Both the position numbers and the translations under genes were made by a program. From JAAXKN01 sp050258815 (lineage in GTDB: Bacteria > Bacteroidota > Ignavibacteria > Ignavibacteriales > SURF-24), in assembly GCA_050258815.1 (NCBI GenBank), contig JBLMZM010000070.1:1-64000 (forward strand): a stretch of DNA of 64,000 nt, read 5' to 3'. The notes under the pieces are model-generated. The model worked only from the letters and a program-made list of their open reading frames with translations, had not been told where the DNA came from and did no database searches. Positions 9,058-17,598 of the stretch are shown here, in pieces. Each line of letters opens with the position of its first letter. Position 1 is the stretch's first letter.

Positions 9058-9065
9058 TATATTTG
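9058..9065 (+). promoter_or_regulatory. TAnnTTTG-type -7 box upstream of the DJ-1/PfpI gene
   Basis: TATATTTG matches the -7 consensus exactly; the -33 position reads TTTC. If used, transcription would begin near 9072, which excludes a TTG start at 9063 and favours the GTG at 9096. Confidence 0.4.
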
Positions 9066-9095
9066 CAGATATTAAAAAGTATTATAGACGGATAC

Positions 9096-9605
9096 GTGAT
9101 AAATAAAAGCATTCTAATAATTCTTCCCGCGCAGGATTTTAATGAAGAGGAATTCCTCACGGTCAAGAATACCTTTGAAAAAAAAGGGATAAAGGTTTTT
9201 ATCGCTTCGGATGCTAACGGGTTGTGTACGGGAAAGTCAGGATTAAAGGTAAAGGCAGACATAAGTTTCTATAATATTCATGAATCCAATTTCGCAGCCG
9301 TTGTTTTCATTGGCGGCAGCGGTGTAAAAGGATATTGGAATAATTCAATCCTGCATAAAACTTCACAAAAATTCTTCAACTCAAAAAAGCCGCTCGCAGC
9401 AATATGCAGCGCCCCGGTAATCCTGGCAAAGGCAGGACTCCTTAAAAATTTAACTGCAACGTGTTATGCCGAGGACAGAAAGGAACTTGAAAGAGCGGGT
9501 GCTGAGTACAAGGATTCTCCTGTTGTCGTCCGTAAGAAGATTGTTACTGCACAGAATGCACAGGCAGCCCTGGATTTTTCGGAAGCCGTCATCGGTTTAC
9601 TCTGA
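9096..9605 (+). CDS. DJ-1/PfpI-family protein
   Basis: About 169 residues of the DJ-1/ThiJ/PfpI class I glutamine-amidotransferase-like fold. Visible marks are SILIILPAQDFNEEEF (first strand, with the acidic residue after it), VVFIGGSGVKGYW, and the nucleophile elbow AAICSAPVILAKAGLL with the reactive Cys. Family members act as glyoxalases, deglycases, proteases or chaperones; the exact activity cannot be assigned. The frame is open back to a TTG at 9063, but the conserved region starts right after the GTG at 9096, and a promoter-like box at 9058-9065 overlaps the TTG. I therefore prefer GTG, although its ribosome site is weak. It is divergent from the isochorismatase-type hydrolase. Confidence 0.82.
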   Translation: MINKSILIILPAQDFNEEEFLTVKNTFEKKGIKVFIASDANGLCTGKSGLKVKADISFYNIHESNFAAVVFIGGSGVKGYWNNSILHKTSQKFFNSKKPLAAICSAPVILAKAGLLKNLTATCYAEDRKELERAGAEYKDSPVVVRKKIVTAQNAQAALDFSEAVIGLL

Positions 9606-9697
9606 CATTTATTACCTTAAAAGCTCTTGCGTAAGGGCCCATGCCAGAACTCTTGCGTGTGCGCATTTGTTTAATTTAAAGATATTTGAAAGGCAAT

Positions 9698-11647
9698 ATG
9701 GATCAATTACTAAAGCAGTACTGCAGCAGTCTGACCCGGTACGAAAGATATAAAACGCGCGAAGTATATATTGGTGATGTTCCACTGGGCGGGAATAATC
9801 CCATCCGCATTCAGTCAATGACTACGACCGATACAATGGATACCATTGCAACCGTTGAGCAGACAATACGCATGGTTGAGGCCGGGTGTGAATACGTCCG
9901 CATAACTGCACCAAGCATTTACGAGGCGCAGAACCTGGCGGAAATCAAAAAAGAACTCAAAAAAAGGGGCTATAACGTGCCTCTTATAGCCGATATTCAC
10001 TTCACGCCCAATGCAGCCGAACTTGCAGCCCGCATAGTCGAAAAAGTAAGGGTAAATCCGGGAAATTATGCTGACAAAAAGAGATTTCAGCAGATTGAAT
10101 TTACGGAAACCGAATATCAGGCTGAACTTGAAAGACTACGTGAGCGCTTCACCCCCCTGGTAAAGATCTGTAAGGAATATGGTACGGCAATGAGGATCGG
10201 TACCAATCATGGATCCCTTTCCGACCGTATAATGAGCCGTTATGGTGATACGCCTCTTGGAATGGTGGAGTCGGCGCTCGAATTCCTGAGAATATGTGAG
10301 GATCTGGACTACCATAACATTGTCCTTTCCATGAAGGCCAGCAATACTCAGGTAATGGTTCAGGCCTACAGGCTGCTCGTTCAGAAGATGGAAGAGGCCG
10401 GAATGAATTATCCGCTTCACCTGGGGGTAACAGAAGCCGGTGACGGTGAGGATGGCCGCGTTAAGTCCGCCGTTGGAATCGGTACTCTTTTGGAAGACGG
10501 CCTGGGTGACACGATAAGAGTATCACTGACAGAGGATCCGGAGCATGAATCTCCCGTTGCAATTATGCTTGCCTCAAGGTACACTGGCAGGCAGGAGCAC
10601 GCTTTTATACCCGAAATTGAAAATATACCCATCGATCCTTTTACATACAATAAAAGAGAGACCTTTGAAGTCGAAGGTCTCGGCCTTGGTAATGTGCCCA
10701 GGGTATTTGCTGATTTCAGCCGCTGCGGCCTGGGGTGTGAGGGTGACCTGGAACCGGCTGGTTATTTCTATTCTGCTCCTCTGGATAAGTGGAACATGAG
10801 CGATGCCGCGAGTGATTTTATTTATCTTGGCAGCCGGAGTGCCCCTTTTGAACTCCCCTCTGGGTTAAGGGCAGTCTATGACTATAATAAATGGCTGCAG
10901 CTGGGAAATAGATCCGACAGCTATCCCCTTTTCAGGCCTGAAGAATATGCTCTTGCAGCCGGAAAATCCGATAAAGCCAATTTTATACTTTTAAGTATAA
11001 AGGATCTGGATAGAATACTGCAGCTTTCAGGCGACAGGACGGCAGTTTTTGTGCTTGAAACACGGAATCAGCACGGCATGGCAGAACAAAGAAGAACCCT
11101 TTTTGAGCTGCTTAATAAAAAAATTAAGAACCCCGTAGTAATTAAAAGAGATTACGGAGAAATAGACCAGGAAAAATTTATGCTCTACAGTTCAACGGAT
11201 TTCGGGGCCCTGCTGCTGGACGGCTTCGGGGATGGCGTCTGGGCAGAGGTCAGTGAACTGAAAGACACGGATAAGAAGCTGGAAAAGGGTATAATAAACA
11301 GGATACTCTTCGGCATACTGCAGGCAGCAAGACTCAGAATTTCAAAAACCGAGTATATAGCCTGTCCCTCCTGCGGCAGAACACTCTTTGACCTGCAGAA
11401 GGTGACAGCGCAGATACGCAAACGTACAGAACACCTTAAAGGCGTAAAAATCGGTATTATGGGCTGTATTGTAAATGGTCCCGGCGAAATGGCAGATGCC
11501 GATTACGGCTATGTGGGATCGGGTCCCGGAAAAATCACATTATACCGTGGCAGAAATATTGTCCGTAGAAATATAGAATCTGCCCTGGCCGTTGACGCCC
11601 TGATAGACCTTATCAAAGAGGATGAAAGATGGACTAATCCGGAATGA
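9698..11647 (+). CDS. ispG: 4-hydroxy-3-methylbut-2-enyl-diphosphate synthase (IspG/GcpE), long form
   Basis: Catalyses the penultimate step of the MEP isoprenoid pathway, reducing MEcPP to HMBPP with a [4Fe-4S] cluster. The protein has 649 residues from the ATG at 9698 (AAAGG a few bases upstream; an in-frame TTG at 9686 is less likely). The TIM-barrel part shows IRIQSMTTTDTMDT, GCEYVRIT, PLIADIHFTPNAA and KVRVNPGN. The C-terminal ferredoxin-reductase-like domain holds the cluster cysteines in ACPSCGRTLFDLQ and GIMGCIVNGPGEM. The size comes from a central insertion (about residues 290-560), as in Bacteroidota, Chlamydia and plant enzymes, against about 370 residues in E. coli. It stands alone, not with other MEP genes. 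A 9-base repeat, CTCTTGCGT, occurs twice in its upstream region (9624 and 9650). Confidence 0.96.
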   Translation: MDQLLKQYCSSLTRYERYKTREVYIGDVPLGGNNPIRIQSMTTTDTMDTIATVEQTIRMVEAGCEYVRITAPSIYEAQNLAEIKKELKKRGYNVPLIADIHFTPNAAELAARIVEKVRVNPGNYADKKRFQQIEFTETEYQAELERLRERFTPLVKICKEYGTAMRIGTNHGSLSDRIMSRYGDTPLGMVESALEFLRICEDLDYHNIVLSMKASNTQVMVQAYRLLVQKMEEAGMNYPLHLGVTEAGDGEDGRVKSAVGIGTLLEDGLGDTIRVSLTEDPEHESPVAIMLASRYTGRQEHAFIPEIENIPIDPFTYNKRETFEVEGLGLGNVPRVFADFSRCGLGCEGDLEPAGYFYSAPLDKWNMSDAASDFIYLGSRSAPFELPSGLRAVYDYNKWLQLGNRSDSYPLFRPEEYALAAGKSDKANFILLSIKDLDRILQLSGDRTAVFVLETRNQHGMAEQRRTLFELLNKKIKNPVVIKRDYGEIDQEKFMLYSSTDFGALLLDGFGDGVWAEVSELKDTDKKLEKGIINRILFGILQAARLRISKTEYIACPSCGRTLFDLQKVTAQIRKRTEHLKGVKIGIMGCIVNGPGEMADADYGYVGSGPGKITLYRGRNIVRRNIESALAVDALIDLIKEDERWTNPE

Positions 11648-11721
11648 TTCTCTGCCTGGTGAGCCGGCAGTTTATCAATTATTGTATTGCCTGAAAATCG
11701 AGAAATTTATTTATTAAAGAG

Positions 11722-11752
11722 TTGAATATGATTCCTGAAAAAGTTATCTTTG
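11722..11752 (+). promoter_or_regulatory. Bacteroidota-type promoter in the ispG-nif3 gap
   Basis: TTG (11722-11724), a spacer of exactly 20 bases, then TATCTTTG (11745-11752). Expected transcription start is near 11758. The transcript would run through a short leader into the hairpin at 11836-11870 and then nif3. Confidence 0.65.
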
Positions 11753-11771
11753 TTTTAGAATTATGGAAAAC

Positions 11772-11822
11772 ATGAAAACAATATTACTAGTTTTTAAGAA
11801 TACAAAAAAATTAAGAGATTAA
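11772..11822 (+). CDS. Possible 16-19 residue leader peptide before nif3
   Basis: An ATG at 11772 (with an alternative in-frame ATG at 11763) opens a frame ending at the TAA at 11820-11822. It would give a short Lys/Thr/Leu-rich peptide beginning MKTILLVF. A GGA lies about five bases before the second ATG. It falls between a good promoter and an intrinsic terminator, the layout of an attenuator leader, but there is no amino-acid run that names a signal. It could equally be part of a non-coding RNA. Confidence 0.25.
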   Translation: MKTILLVFKNTKKLRD

Positions 11823-11835
11823 ATATAAATCTATC

Positions 11836-11870
11836 AAAAATGCACTTCCCACAAGAAGTGCATTTTTTTT
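11836..11870 (+). terminator. Intrinsic terminator/attenuator hairpin ending 3 bases before nif3
   Basis: AAAAATGCACTTC (11836-11848) pairs with GAAGTGCATTTTT (11855-11867) around a six-base loop and is followed by a run of eight or nine Ts. It ends three bases before the nif3 ATG and about 110 bases after the predicted transcription start. It is therefore either the end of a small RNA or an attenuator of nif3; it could also end ispG transcripts. Confidence 0.8.
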
Positions 11871-11873
11871 CAT

Positions 11874-13007
11874 ATGACGTCTAACGAAATAATCAAATAT
11901 ATAGAAGATTGGGCGCCTAAAGACATTGCATGGCAAAAAGATAATCCCGGACTGCAGGTAGGGTCTTTAGGAAACAAGGTGACAAACATCTTTCTCTGTC
12001 TGGAGTTATCCGAAAAGGCCCTTGAGGAAGCGATAAAGAAAAAGAGCAATTTTATCTTTACACATCATCCCCTGATCTTTCAACCGCTAAAGAGAATTGA
12101 TACACAGAACGACAGGACTTCCAGACTCATAGAGCAGCTTCTTAAACACGATATCACCCTTTATTCAGCCCACACAAACCTAGACTTCACACTTAATGGC
12201 GTAAGTTTTCAGCTGGCCAAAATATTAAAACTCCGCAGGATAAAATTTCTGGAATTTGCAGAAAGCAACCAGTACAAACTAGTTGTCTTTGTGCCCGCAG
12301 AGAACCTGAAAGAGGTTTCCGGGGCTATTTTTGCCTCCGGAGGCGGAATAATCGGGGAGTATAAAGACTGCAGTTTCAGGCTGCAGGGACAGGGTACATT
12401 TCTGGGCTCTGAAAATTCAACCCCGGCTATAGGTCAGGCCGGAAAATTTGAACAGGTTGAGGAGGTAAGGCTTGAGATAATCGTAGAAAAGTGGAAACTC
12501 AACAAGGTGCTTGACGCCATGAAAAGGGTTCACCCGTATGAAGAGCCCGCTTTTGACATCTATCCCCTAGTGAATAAGAATGTAAACTATGGATTTGGGG
12601 CCGTAGGTGAACTGGATGAAAAGATGAAAGAGAAGGATTTCCTGGAATATGTATCCCGCTGCCTCAACGCAAACAACCTGCGTTATACTCGCGGCAGCGG
12701 TAAAGAGATAAAGAAAGTTGCTCTTTGCGGGGGCAGTGGTTCAGATCTTATTCCGAGTGCAATCGCCTCAGGAGCGGATGCTTTCGTGACTGCCGATGTT
12801 AAATATCATAGCTTTCAGGATGCCGAAGGAAAGATATTGCTGATCGACGCCGGTCATTATGAAACGGAATTCCCCGTCCTGGAGGAGGTAAAGCGCAGAC
12901 TGGAAGAATTTTTAAGGAAAAATAGTTCAGACCACAAGGTTTATATATATAGTGATACAACGAATCCCGTATATTTTTTAAATAACAAAGGAGATAAAGC
13001 AAATTGA
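11874..13007 (+). CDS. Nif3-like dinuclear metal-centre protein (YbgI/YqfO family)
   Basis: A 377-residue member of the NIF3/GTP cyclohydrolase I type 2-like family, which forms hexameric toroids with a dinuclear metal site. Its cellular role is still unsettled. Metal ligands are visible in FTHHPLIF and YSAHTNLD at the N-terminal half and in DAGHYETEFPVLEEV near the end. The middle (about residues 130-235) is the PII-like insertion domain found in longer homologues (YKLVVFVPAENLKEV...HPYEEPAFDIYPL). Family alignments support the ATG at 11874, yet no ribosome-binding site precedes it, only the T tract of a hairpin. Its stop codon overlaps the TTG start of the zinc-ribbon gene (TTGA), so the two are translationally coupled. 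Confidence 0.9.
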   Translation: MTSNEIIKYIEDWAPKDIAWQKDNPGLQVGSLGNKVTNIFLCLELSEKALEEAIKKKSNFIFTHHPLIFQPLKRIDTQNDRTSRLIEQLLKHDITLYSAHTNLDFTLNGVSFQLAKILKLRRIKFLEFAESNQYKLVVFVPAENLKEVSGAIFASGGGIIGEYKDCSFRLQGQGTFLGSENSTPAIGQAGKFEQVEEVRLEIIVEKWKLNKVLDAMKRVHPYEEPAFDIYPLVNKNVNYGFGAVGELDEKMKEKDFLEYVSRCLNANNLRYTRGSGKEIKKVALCGGSGSDLIPSAIASGADAFVTADVKYHSFQDAEGKILLIDAGHYETEFPVLEEVKRRLEEFLRKNSSDHKVYIYSDTTNPVYFLNNKGDKAN

Positions 13008-13741
13008 TAAATCGATTAAAAACTTTATATGAGTTACAGCTTATCGATGACCAGCTTGATGAATTGGAAGAGCTTCGTGGAGATCTTCCGGCTGCTGTTA
13101 ATGAGCTTCGCGGCCGCATGCAGGGGCTGAAAGACCAGATGAATGACAAGAGAAAAGAACAGCAGCAATCGATTGAAAAAAGAATGGGCAATGAAGAGGA
13201 AATAGAACGCTTAAAAAGCAACCAGAAGAAATTTAAGACCCAGCTATACCAGGTGAGAAATAACAAGGAATATGATGCCCTGACAAAGGAAATTGATCAT
13301 ACGGACGAAGAAGTCGCAAAGCTGGAAGCTCAGAACAGTGCACTCGAGGAATTAATACAGAAATTAAAAGTTGAAATAGAAGAGGTTAACCCGCAGCTTG
13401 ATACTCTGGAAGAGGAATTAAAGGGTAAGGAAGCCGACCTGAAGGAAATTATTAAAGCCAATGAAAAAGAAGAAGCCAAGCTCAGTACAAAAAGAGCCGA
13501 GGTTGAAAGCCAGACAAAGAAACCTGATTATGCCTCTTACATGAGAATCCGTAAGGCAAAAGGAGGCCAGGCAATTGCTACCATCAGGCGGTCGGCGTGT
13601 ACAGGCTGTCATAACGTCGTTCCCCCGCAGCGTCAGCTTGAAATCCGCCAGAACAGAAGGCTTTATAACTGTGAATACTGCGGAAGAATACTTGTTTCAG
13701 CAGAAATTGCAGATTCCGTAGAATCAGCTGTTACAAAATAA
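13004..13741 (+). CDS. Coiled-coil protein with C4 zinc ribbon (DUF164/zf-RING_7 family)
   Basis: A 245-residue protein. Residues about 10-180 are charged heptad-like sequence typical of a long antiparallel coiled coil. The C-terminus forms a zinc ribbon with C-x2-C (CTGC) and C-x2-C (CEYC). This family is regularly found beside nif3 genes in diverse bacteria; its biochemical role is unknown, with nucleic-acid or protein binding suggested by the fold. The TTG start at 13004 overlaps the nif3 stop by four bases and is served by AAAGGAG at about 12987-12993. No ATG is available near the conserved start. Confidence 0.88.
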   Translation: MINRLKTLYELQLIDDQLDELEELRGDLPAAVNELRGRMQGLKDQMNDKRKEQQQSIEKRMGNEEEIERLKSNQKKFKTQLYQVRNNKEYDALTKEIDHTDEEVAKLEAQNSALEELIQKLKVEIEEVNPQLDTLEEELKGKEADLKEIIKANEKEEAKLSTKRAEVESQTKKPDYASYMRIRKAKGGQAIATIRRSACTGCHNVVPPQRQLEIRQNRRLYNCEYCGRILVSAEIADSVESAVTK

Positions 13742-14016
13742 AACTGAGAAATGAGTAATAGCCGGACAATCAGGGATGACTAATTCCCGGTTTCCGGCCT
13801 ATAGCTCATTTAAGAGAAAAGGCTGTCAGCAAAGGCGGTCCTCTTCCTCTAAAAAATAATCCTGCCCCTGGAGCCCGCATTTTACCGTTTCTTTTGAAAA
13901 TTCTCAAAATTCATTGAAAAATCCCGCCTGCTTATTAAACTATGGTATATATTTATTTGTTTATTTATATGGGTTGTATTGCTTAAATTTCCAGCTGAAA
14001 GGATGATAGTTATTGA
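13742..14016. other. Intergenic region between the zinc-ribbon and P-type ATPase genes
   Basis: Holds an imperfect hairpin just after the zinc-ribbon gene (TAGCCGGA near 13759 pairing with TCCGGCCTA near 13793, with an inner GGGA/TCCC), probably its 3' end. AT-rich sequence follows before the ATPase gene. No metal-regulator operator or coding signal was recognised. Confidence 0.4.
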
Positions 14017-16107
14017 ATGCAGAAATTTATCTTAAAAAATATAGACTGTGCTAATTGTGCGGCAAAAATTGAAAATAACCTGAGCAAGCTTAAAGATGTC
14101 AGGTATGTTTCGCTGAACTTTGCCGAATCGGTTATGTTTATCGATACCGACAACATTGAAAAGGTCAGAAAGGTAATTAAACAGACTGAACCTGAGGTCG
14201 AGATAATCGATTCCTCCGTTAAAATTAAAAATCCCAAAATTGAAGAAGACGAAAGAAAGCAGTTGAAAAAGCGCCTTGCATTTATCCTCTCAGTGGCGCT
14301 TCTGTATTTCCTTGGGCTTTTATTGCGCAATATTGTTCCTTCCATCTTTCAGGCAGGCGAACTATACATACTGATGATAGCTGTTTATTTACTGGCCGGA
14401 TGGGATGTATTATTCAGTGCGGGCAGAAAATTACTAAAAGGCAAACTGCTCGACGAACACTTCCTAATGTCGCTTGCAACACTTGGTGCAGTTGCAATCA
14501 ACCAGCTTCCCGAGGCTGCGGGTGTAATGATCTTCTACCAGATTGGCGAATTTCTCCAGCAGCTTTCGGTCAAAAGATCCCGCAATTCAATTAAATCCCT
14601 GCTGGGAATAAAGCCAAATTTTGCAAACCTGAAGACCAATGGTGAAATCAGGAAAGTTGCCCCTGAGGAAGTAGGCATCAATGACGTCATCGTCGTCAAG
14701 CCAGGCGAAAAAGTACCGCTGGATGGCTGTGTAACCGAAGGGAATTCCCAGGTGGATACCTCACCTCTGACGGGTGAACCCGTTCCCAGAGTAATGACTC
14801 CGGGAAAACAGGTCCTGGCAGGCATGATAAATAAGACCGGACTGCTTACAATTAAAGTTACAAAACTGTTTGAAAATTCGTCTGTTGCAAGGATAATGGA
14901 ACTCGTGGAAAATGCAGGCAGCCAGAAAGCCGAAACTGAAAAATTCATATCCAGGTTTTCCAGGTACTATACGCCAGTTGTAGTCTTAATTGCCCTTTTA
15001 ATAGCCTTTGTTCCCCCGCTTCTATGGGCTGAAAGTCTTTCTGCCTGGATATACCGCGCCCTTGTCATACTGGTCATTTCATGTCCCTGCGCACTCGTGA
15101 TAAGCATTCCCCTGGGCTATTTCGGAGGCATAGGCGGGGCTTCTAAAAAAGGCATACTGGTAAAGGGATCCAATTTTCTGGATGCGCTCGCCGAAGTTAA
15201 AACGGTGATCTTTGATAAAACAGGAACACTGACCAAGGGGGTTTTCAGGGTAACGGAAATTGTACCCAAAAACGGCTATAGCAAAGAGGACCTGCTGCGC
15301 CTTGCAGCAGAGGCCGAACAGCAGTCGAACCATCCGGTTGCGCAATCCATACGGGAGGCCTATGGAAAGGAAATCAATAATTCGATAGAGGACTACCAGG
15401 AAATTGCCGGGCACGGCATTAAGGCCAGGGTTGAAGGCAAGGAACTTGTTGCCGGAAACGACCGGCTGCTGCACAAAGAGAATATTTTGCATGAGGACTG
15501 CAACCTGAACAGATCGGTCGTTCATATAGCAATTGACCACAGGTATGCCGGATATATTATTATTTCGGATGAACTGAAAGACGACGCCAGAGATGCCATT
15601 CAGTACCTGAGAAATGAAGGCGTGGAAAATATATTGATGTTTACCGGGGATAACAGTAAGGTAGCAGAGGCAATTTCCGAAGAACTAAAACTTGATTCAT
15701 TTTATTCCGAACTGCTTCCGGAAGAAAAAGTTGCCGCTTTGGAAAAGGAGATCGGCAGGTTATCCCTTTCAGGCAAGATCGCTTTTATCGGTGACGGGAT
15801 TAATGATGCCCCGGTAATTGCACGTTCCGACGTGGGAATTGCAATGGGCGCACTCGGCTCAGACGTTGCGATTGAGACCGCGGACGTGGTAATTATGACG
15901 GATACCCCCTCCAAAATAGGTACTGCAATCCATCTTGCAAAAAGGACGCGCAAAATTGTCTGGCAGAATATAATATTTGCACTCACAGTTAAAGCATTTT
16001 TTATTGCACTTGGTGCATTTGGCATCGCCACGATGTGGGAAGCCGTATTTGGCGATATGGGAGTAGCCTTAATAGCCATACTTAATTCAACGCGTGTGCT
16101 GAAATAA
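14017..16107 (+). CDS. Heavy-metal-translocating P-type ATPase (Zn/Cd/Pb type)
   Basis: A 696-residue P1B-type ATPase that should export soft divalent metal ions across the inner membrane using ATP. It has one N-terminal HMA domain with C-x2-C at Cys11/Cys14 (DCANC). The membrane CPC motif is at 356-358 (ISCPCALVIS), the phosphorylation site DKTGT at Asp400, the SNHPVAQSI and GHGI nucleotide-binding signatures follow, then GDGINDAPVIARSDVGIAMG. The CPC context and late-TM pattern fit the ZntA/CadA group better than copper CopA, but metal specificity is inferred. AAAGGA lies 13 bases upstream. It is convergent with a lipoprotein that has a metal-binding Cys motif. Confidence 0.92.
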   Translation: MQKFILKNIDCANCAAKIENNLSKLKDVRYVSLNFAESVMFIDTDNIEKVRKVIKQTEPEVEIIDSSVKIKNPKIEEDERKQLKKRLAFILSVALLYFLGLLLRNIVPSIFQAGELYILMIAVYLLAGWDVLFSAGRKLLKGKLLDEHFLMSLATLGAVAINQLPEAAGVMIFYQIGEFLQQLSVKRSRNSIKSLLGIKPNFANLKTNGEIRKVAPEEVGINDVIVVKPGEKVPLDGCVTEGNSQVDTSPLTGEPVPRVMTPGKQVLAGMINKTGLLTIKVTKLFENSSVARIMELVENAGSQKAETEKFISRFSRYYTPVVVLIALLIAFVPPLLWAESLSAWIYRALVILVISCPCALVISIPLGYFGGIGGASKKGILVKGSNFLDALAEVKTVIFDKTGTLTKGVFRVTEIVPKNGYSKEDLLRLAAEAEQQSNHPVAQSIREAYGKEINNSIEDYQEIAGHGIKARVEGKELVAGNDRLLHKENILHEDCNLNRSVVHIAIDHRYAGYIIISDELKDDARDAIQYLRNEGVENILMFTGDNSKVAEAISEELKLDSFYSELLPEEKVAALEKEIGRLSLSGKIAFIGDGINDAPVIARSDVGIAMGALGSDVAIETADVVIMTDTPSKIGTAIHLAKRTRKIVWQNIIFALTVKAFFIALGAFGIATMWEAVFGDMGVALIAILNSTRVLK

Positions 16108-16112
16108 TTTTA

Positions 16113-16142
16113 GTGATCCCCCAAAGGAGAAAGAGGGATCAC
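16113..16142. terminator. Hairpin between convergent ATPase and lipoprotein genes
   Basis: GTGATCCC (16113-16120) pairs with GGGATCAC (16135-16142) around a 14-base loop. T tracts are weak on both sides, so termination strength is uncertain. Confidence 0.5.
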
Positions 16143-16154
16143 CTTTAAGAAGAA

Positions 16155-16511
16155 TTATTTTGTCTTGAAACCGCTGTTTTTGAGATTTTCCCTGGCTTTA
16201 TCGATTGTAACCTCATCCAAATCCATTCCGCACTTGGGGCAGCTTCCTTTTGTATCGCTTATTACGTTATAATCCATAGAGCATTCAAATACCTTGCCGT
16301 CATTGTTCTTATCTATTGCCTTAACGTCAATTTCCCCCTCGCGTACGATAGTGTTGGCAGAAAGTGAGGTGTTGTTGTTTGCCTGAACCTGATGAGTATC
16401 CTGCTTCTGTGTGTTATTCTGCGTCTCTTCCCTTTTCCCGCCGCAGCCCGTAATAAATAAAACAGAGATGACTAAAACAGAAGCAAAGAATGATACCTTT
16501 TTAACTGACAT
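16155..16511 (-). CDS. Lipoprotein with heavy-metal-binding (HMBD-type) domain
   Basis: A 118-residue protein with a lipoprotein signal (ISVLFITGC, lipidated Cys about residue 23), an Asn/Gln-rich linker and a C-terminal domain carrying CSMDYNVISDTKGSCPKCGMDL. This resembles the heavy-metal-binding domain YxCPMHPxxxxxxPGxCPxCGMxL found at the ends of metal exporters and in periplasmic metal-binding proteins. The first proline-His of that motif is replaced (CSMDYN). It probably buffers or hands over metal ions in the periplasm. It is convergent with a metal P-type ATPase, which supports a metal-handling role without proving a shared pathway. Confidence 0.75.
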   Translation of the reverse strand: MSVKKVSFFASVLVISVLFITGCGGKREETQNNTQKQDTHQVQANNNTSLSANTIVREGEIDVKAIDKNNDGKVFECSMDYNVISDTKGSCPKCGMDLDEVTIDKARENLKNSGFKTK

Positions 16512-17130
16512 GACTACTCCATTATTTTGAACATTAGTTTTTGATTAACGAAAATTAAAATGAATTAACAAGACTTTTATTGCCGGAGTTCTGCAGGCGG
16601 CGGAAAATTTTACCGTCTTTGAGGTGAACATTAGCTGAGACCCGATTTCCCAGGTGGATTTAATTGATTTGGCTTCATATTCTTATAATAAACTTAGAAA
16701 TAAAAGAGAATTAAAACAAGACTTAAAGTCCTGAATCAAGCCATATGTCCTGGAATTTCCAGCACTGAATTTAACGAAATTGCAGGACTTTTGTACTCTG
16801 GAGCCTCAAATATTAGATATTTTGCTAATGACATAAGTGTTTATTTTTATTATATTTGTTGCACTTTATTCATATTGCCGCAATATAACCTTTTGTGATG
16901 CCTGACTTTTTGCGGAAATGATTTTTATGTTAACTTTTAATGTGAAATATTTGTTTATTAGTTGAACGCATGGTGATATGAATAACGGGTTTTTGCTCAA
17001 AATTGAACAATATTATTGATTTCTCTTTCTGAGCAGGGTGAAGATGGGATCATACGGCCGGAACACAGGGATCCCGGTCACTTACGGGTGTAAATAACAA
17101 ATTTATTAATAAATACATAGATCAACAGAA
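16512..17130. other. Long intergenic region upstream of rnpB
   Basis: About 620 bases without a convincing gene. A perfect TATATTTG -7-like box lies at 16851-16858 on the plus strand, but no TTG is at the usual -33 distance. A poorer copy (AATATTTG) lies at 16946-16953. Either could start a short RNA or an extended rnpB precursor. A GC-rich patch with CCGG/CCGG dyad lies near 17057-17085. I see no ORF with a ribosome site. Confidence 0.4.
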
Positions 17131-17572
17131 AAAAGAGTAATTCAGATTGGGTAATTGCTGTCTTAGATATTAAGATGGAGGAAAGTCCGAACTCCACAGA
17201 ACATGGTGCCGGGTAACGCCCGGGGTTCCACTCTAAAGGGTGGAATACGGAAAGTGCCACAGAAAAGATACCGTCCCGCCTAAAGCGGGATAAGGGTGAA
17301 AAGGCAGGGTAAGAGCCTACCGCTCCTGTAGTAATACAGGGGGTCCCGGCAGGGATTATCCCGGGCAACCGGGGTAACAGGGAAAACCCCACCTGGAGCA
17401 AGATCAAATAGGGGAAGCTTCCCGGGTTATTCCGGGACAAAGTTGTTCGCTTTGAGTGCTTTCCGGGTAGATCGCTTGAATGACGGAGCGATCCGTCATC
17501 CAGATAAATAATTACCATCCCGGGCAACCGGGAAACAGAATTCGGCTTACAGATCCGGATTACCTCTTTATT
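17131..17572 (+). ncRNA. rnpB: RNase P RNA (bacterial type A)
   Basis: The catalytic RNA that trims 5' leaders from tRNA precursors with the RnpA protein, whose gene lies at 52115-52516. Universally conserved blocks appear in order: GGAGGAAAGTCCGAACTCCACAG (P3-P4 side, about 17175), GGAAAGTGCCACAGAAA (about 17250), AAGGGTGAAAAGGC and GGTAAGAGCCTACCG (about 17291-17323), GAGCAAGATCAAATAGGGG (about 17396), GGTAGATCGCTTGA (about 17466) and ACAGAATTCGGCTTACAG (about 17535). The 5' AAAGAGTAAT and 3' ATTACCTCTTT segments pair as P1 and set the ends. The length of about 440 bases is within the type A range. The recJ gene starts less than 30 bases after the RNA. Confidence 0.95.
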
Positions 17573-17598
17573 CTTTGGTCTTGTCCTTTGGAATAATC

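Noticed and set aside
14003..14016. Alternative ATG at 14003 for the P-type ATPase.
   Set aside because: It is out of frame with the ATPase and gives no product.
17098..17125. Minus-strand TAAATTTG box upstream of rnpB.
   Set aside because: The nearest TTG is 17 bases away instead of 19-21 and no minus-strand gene follows.
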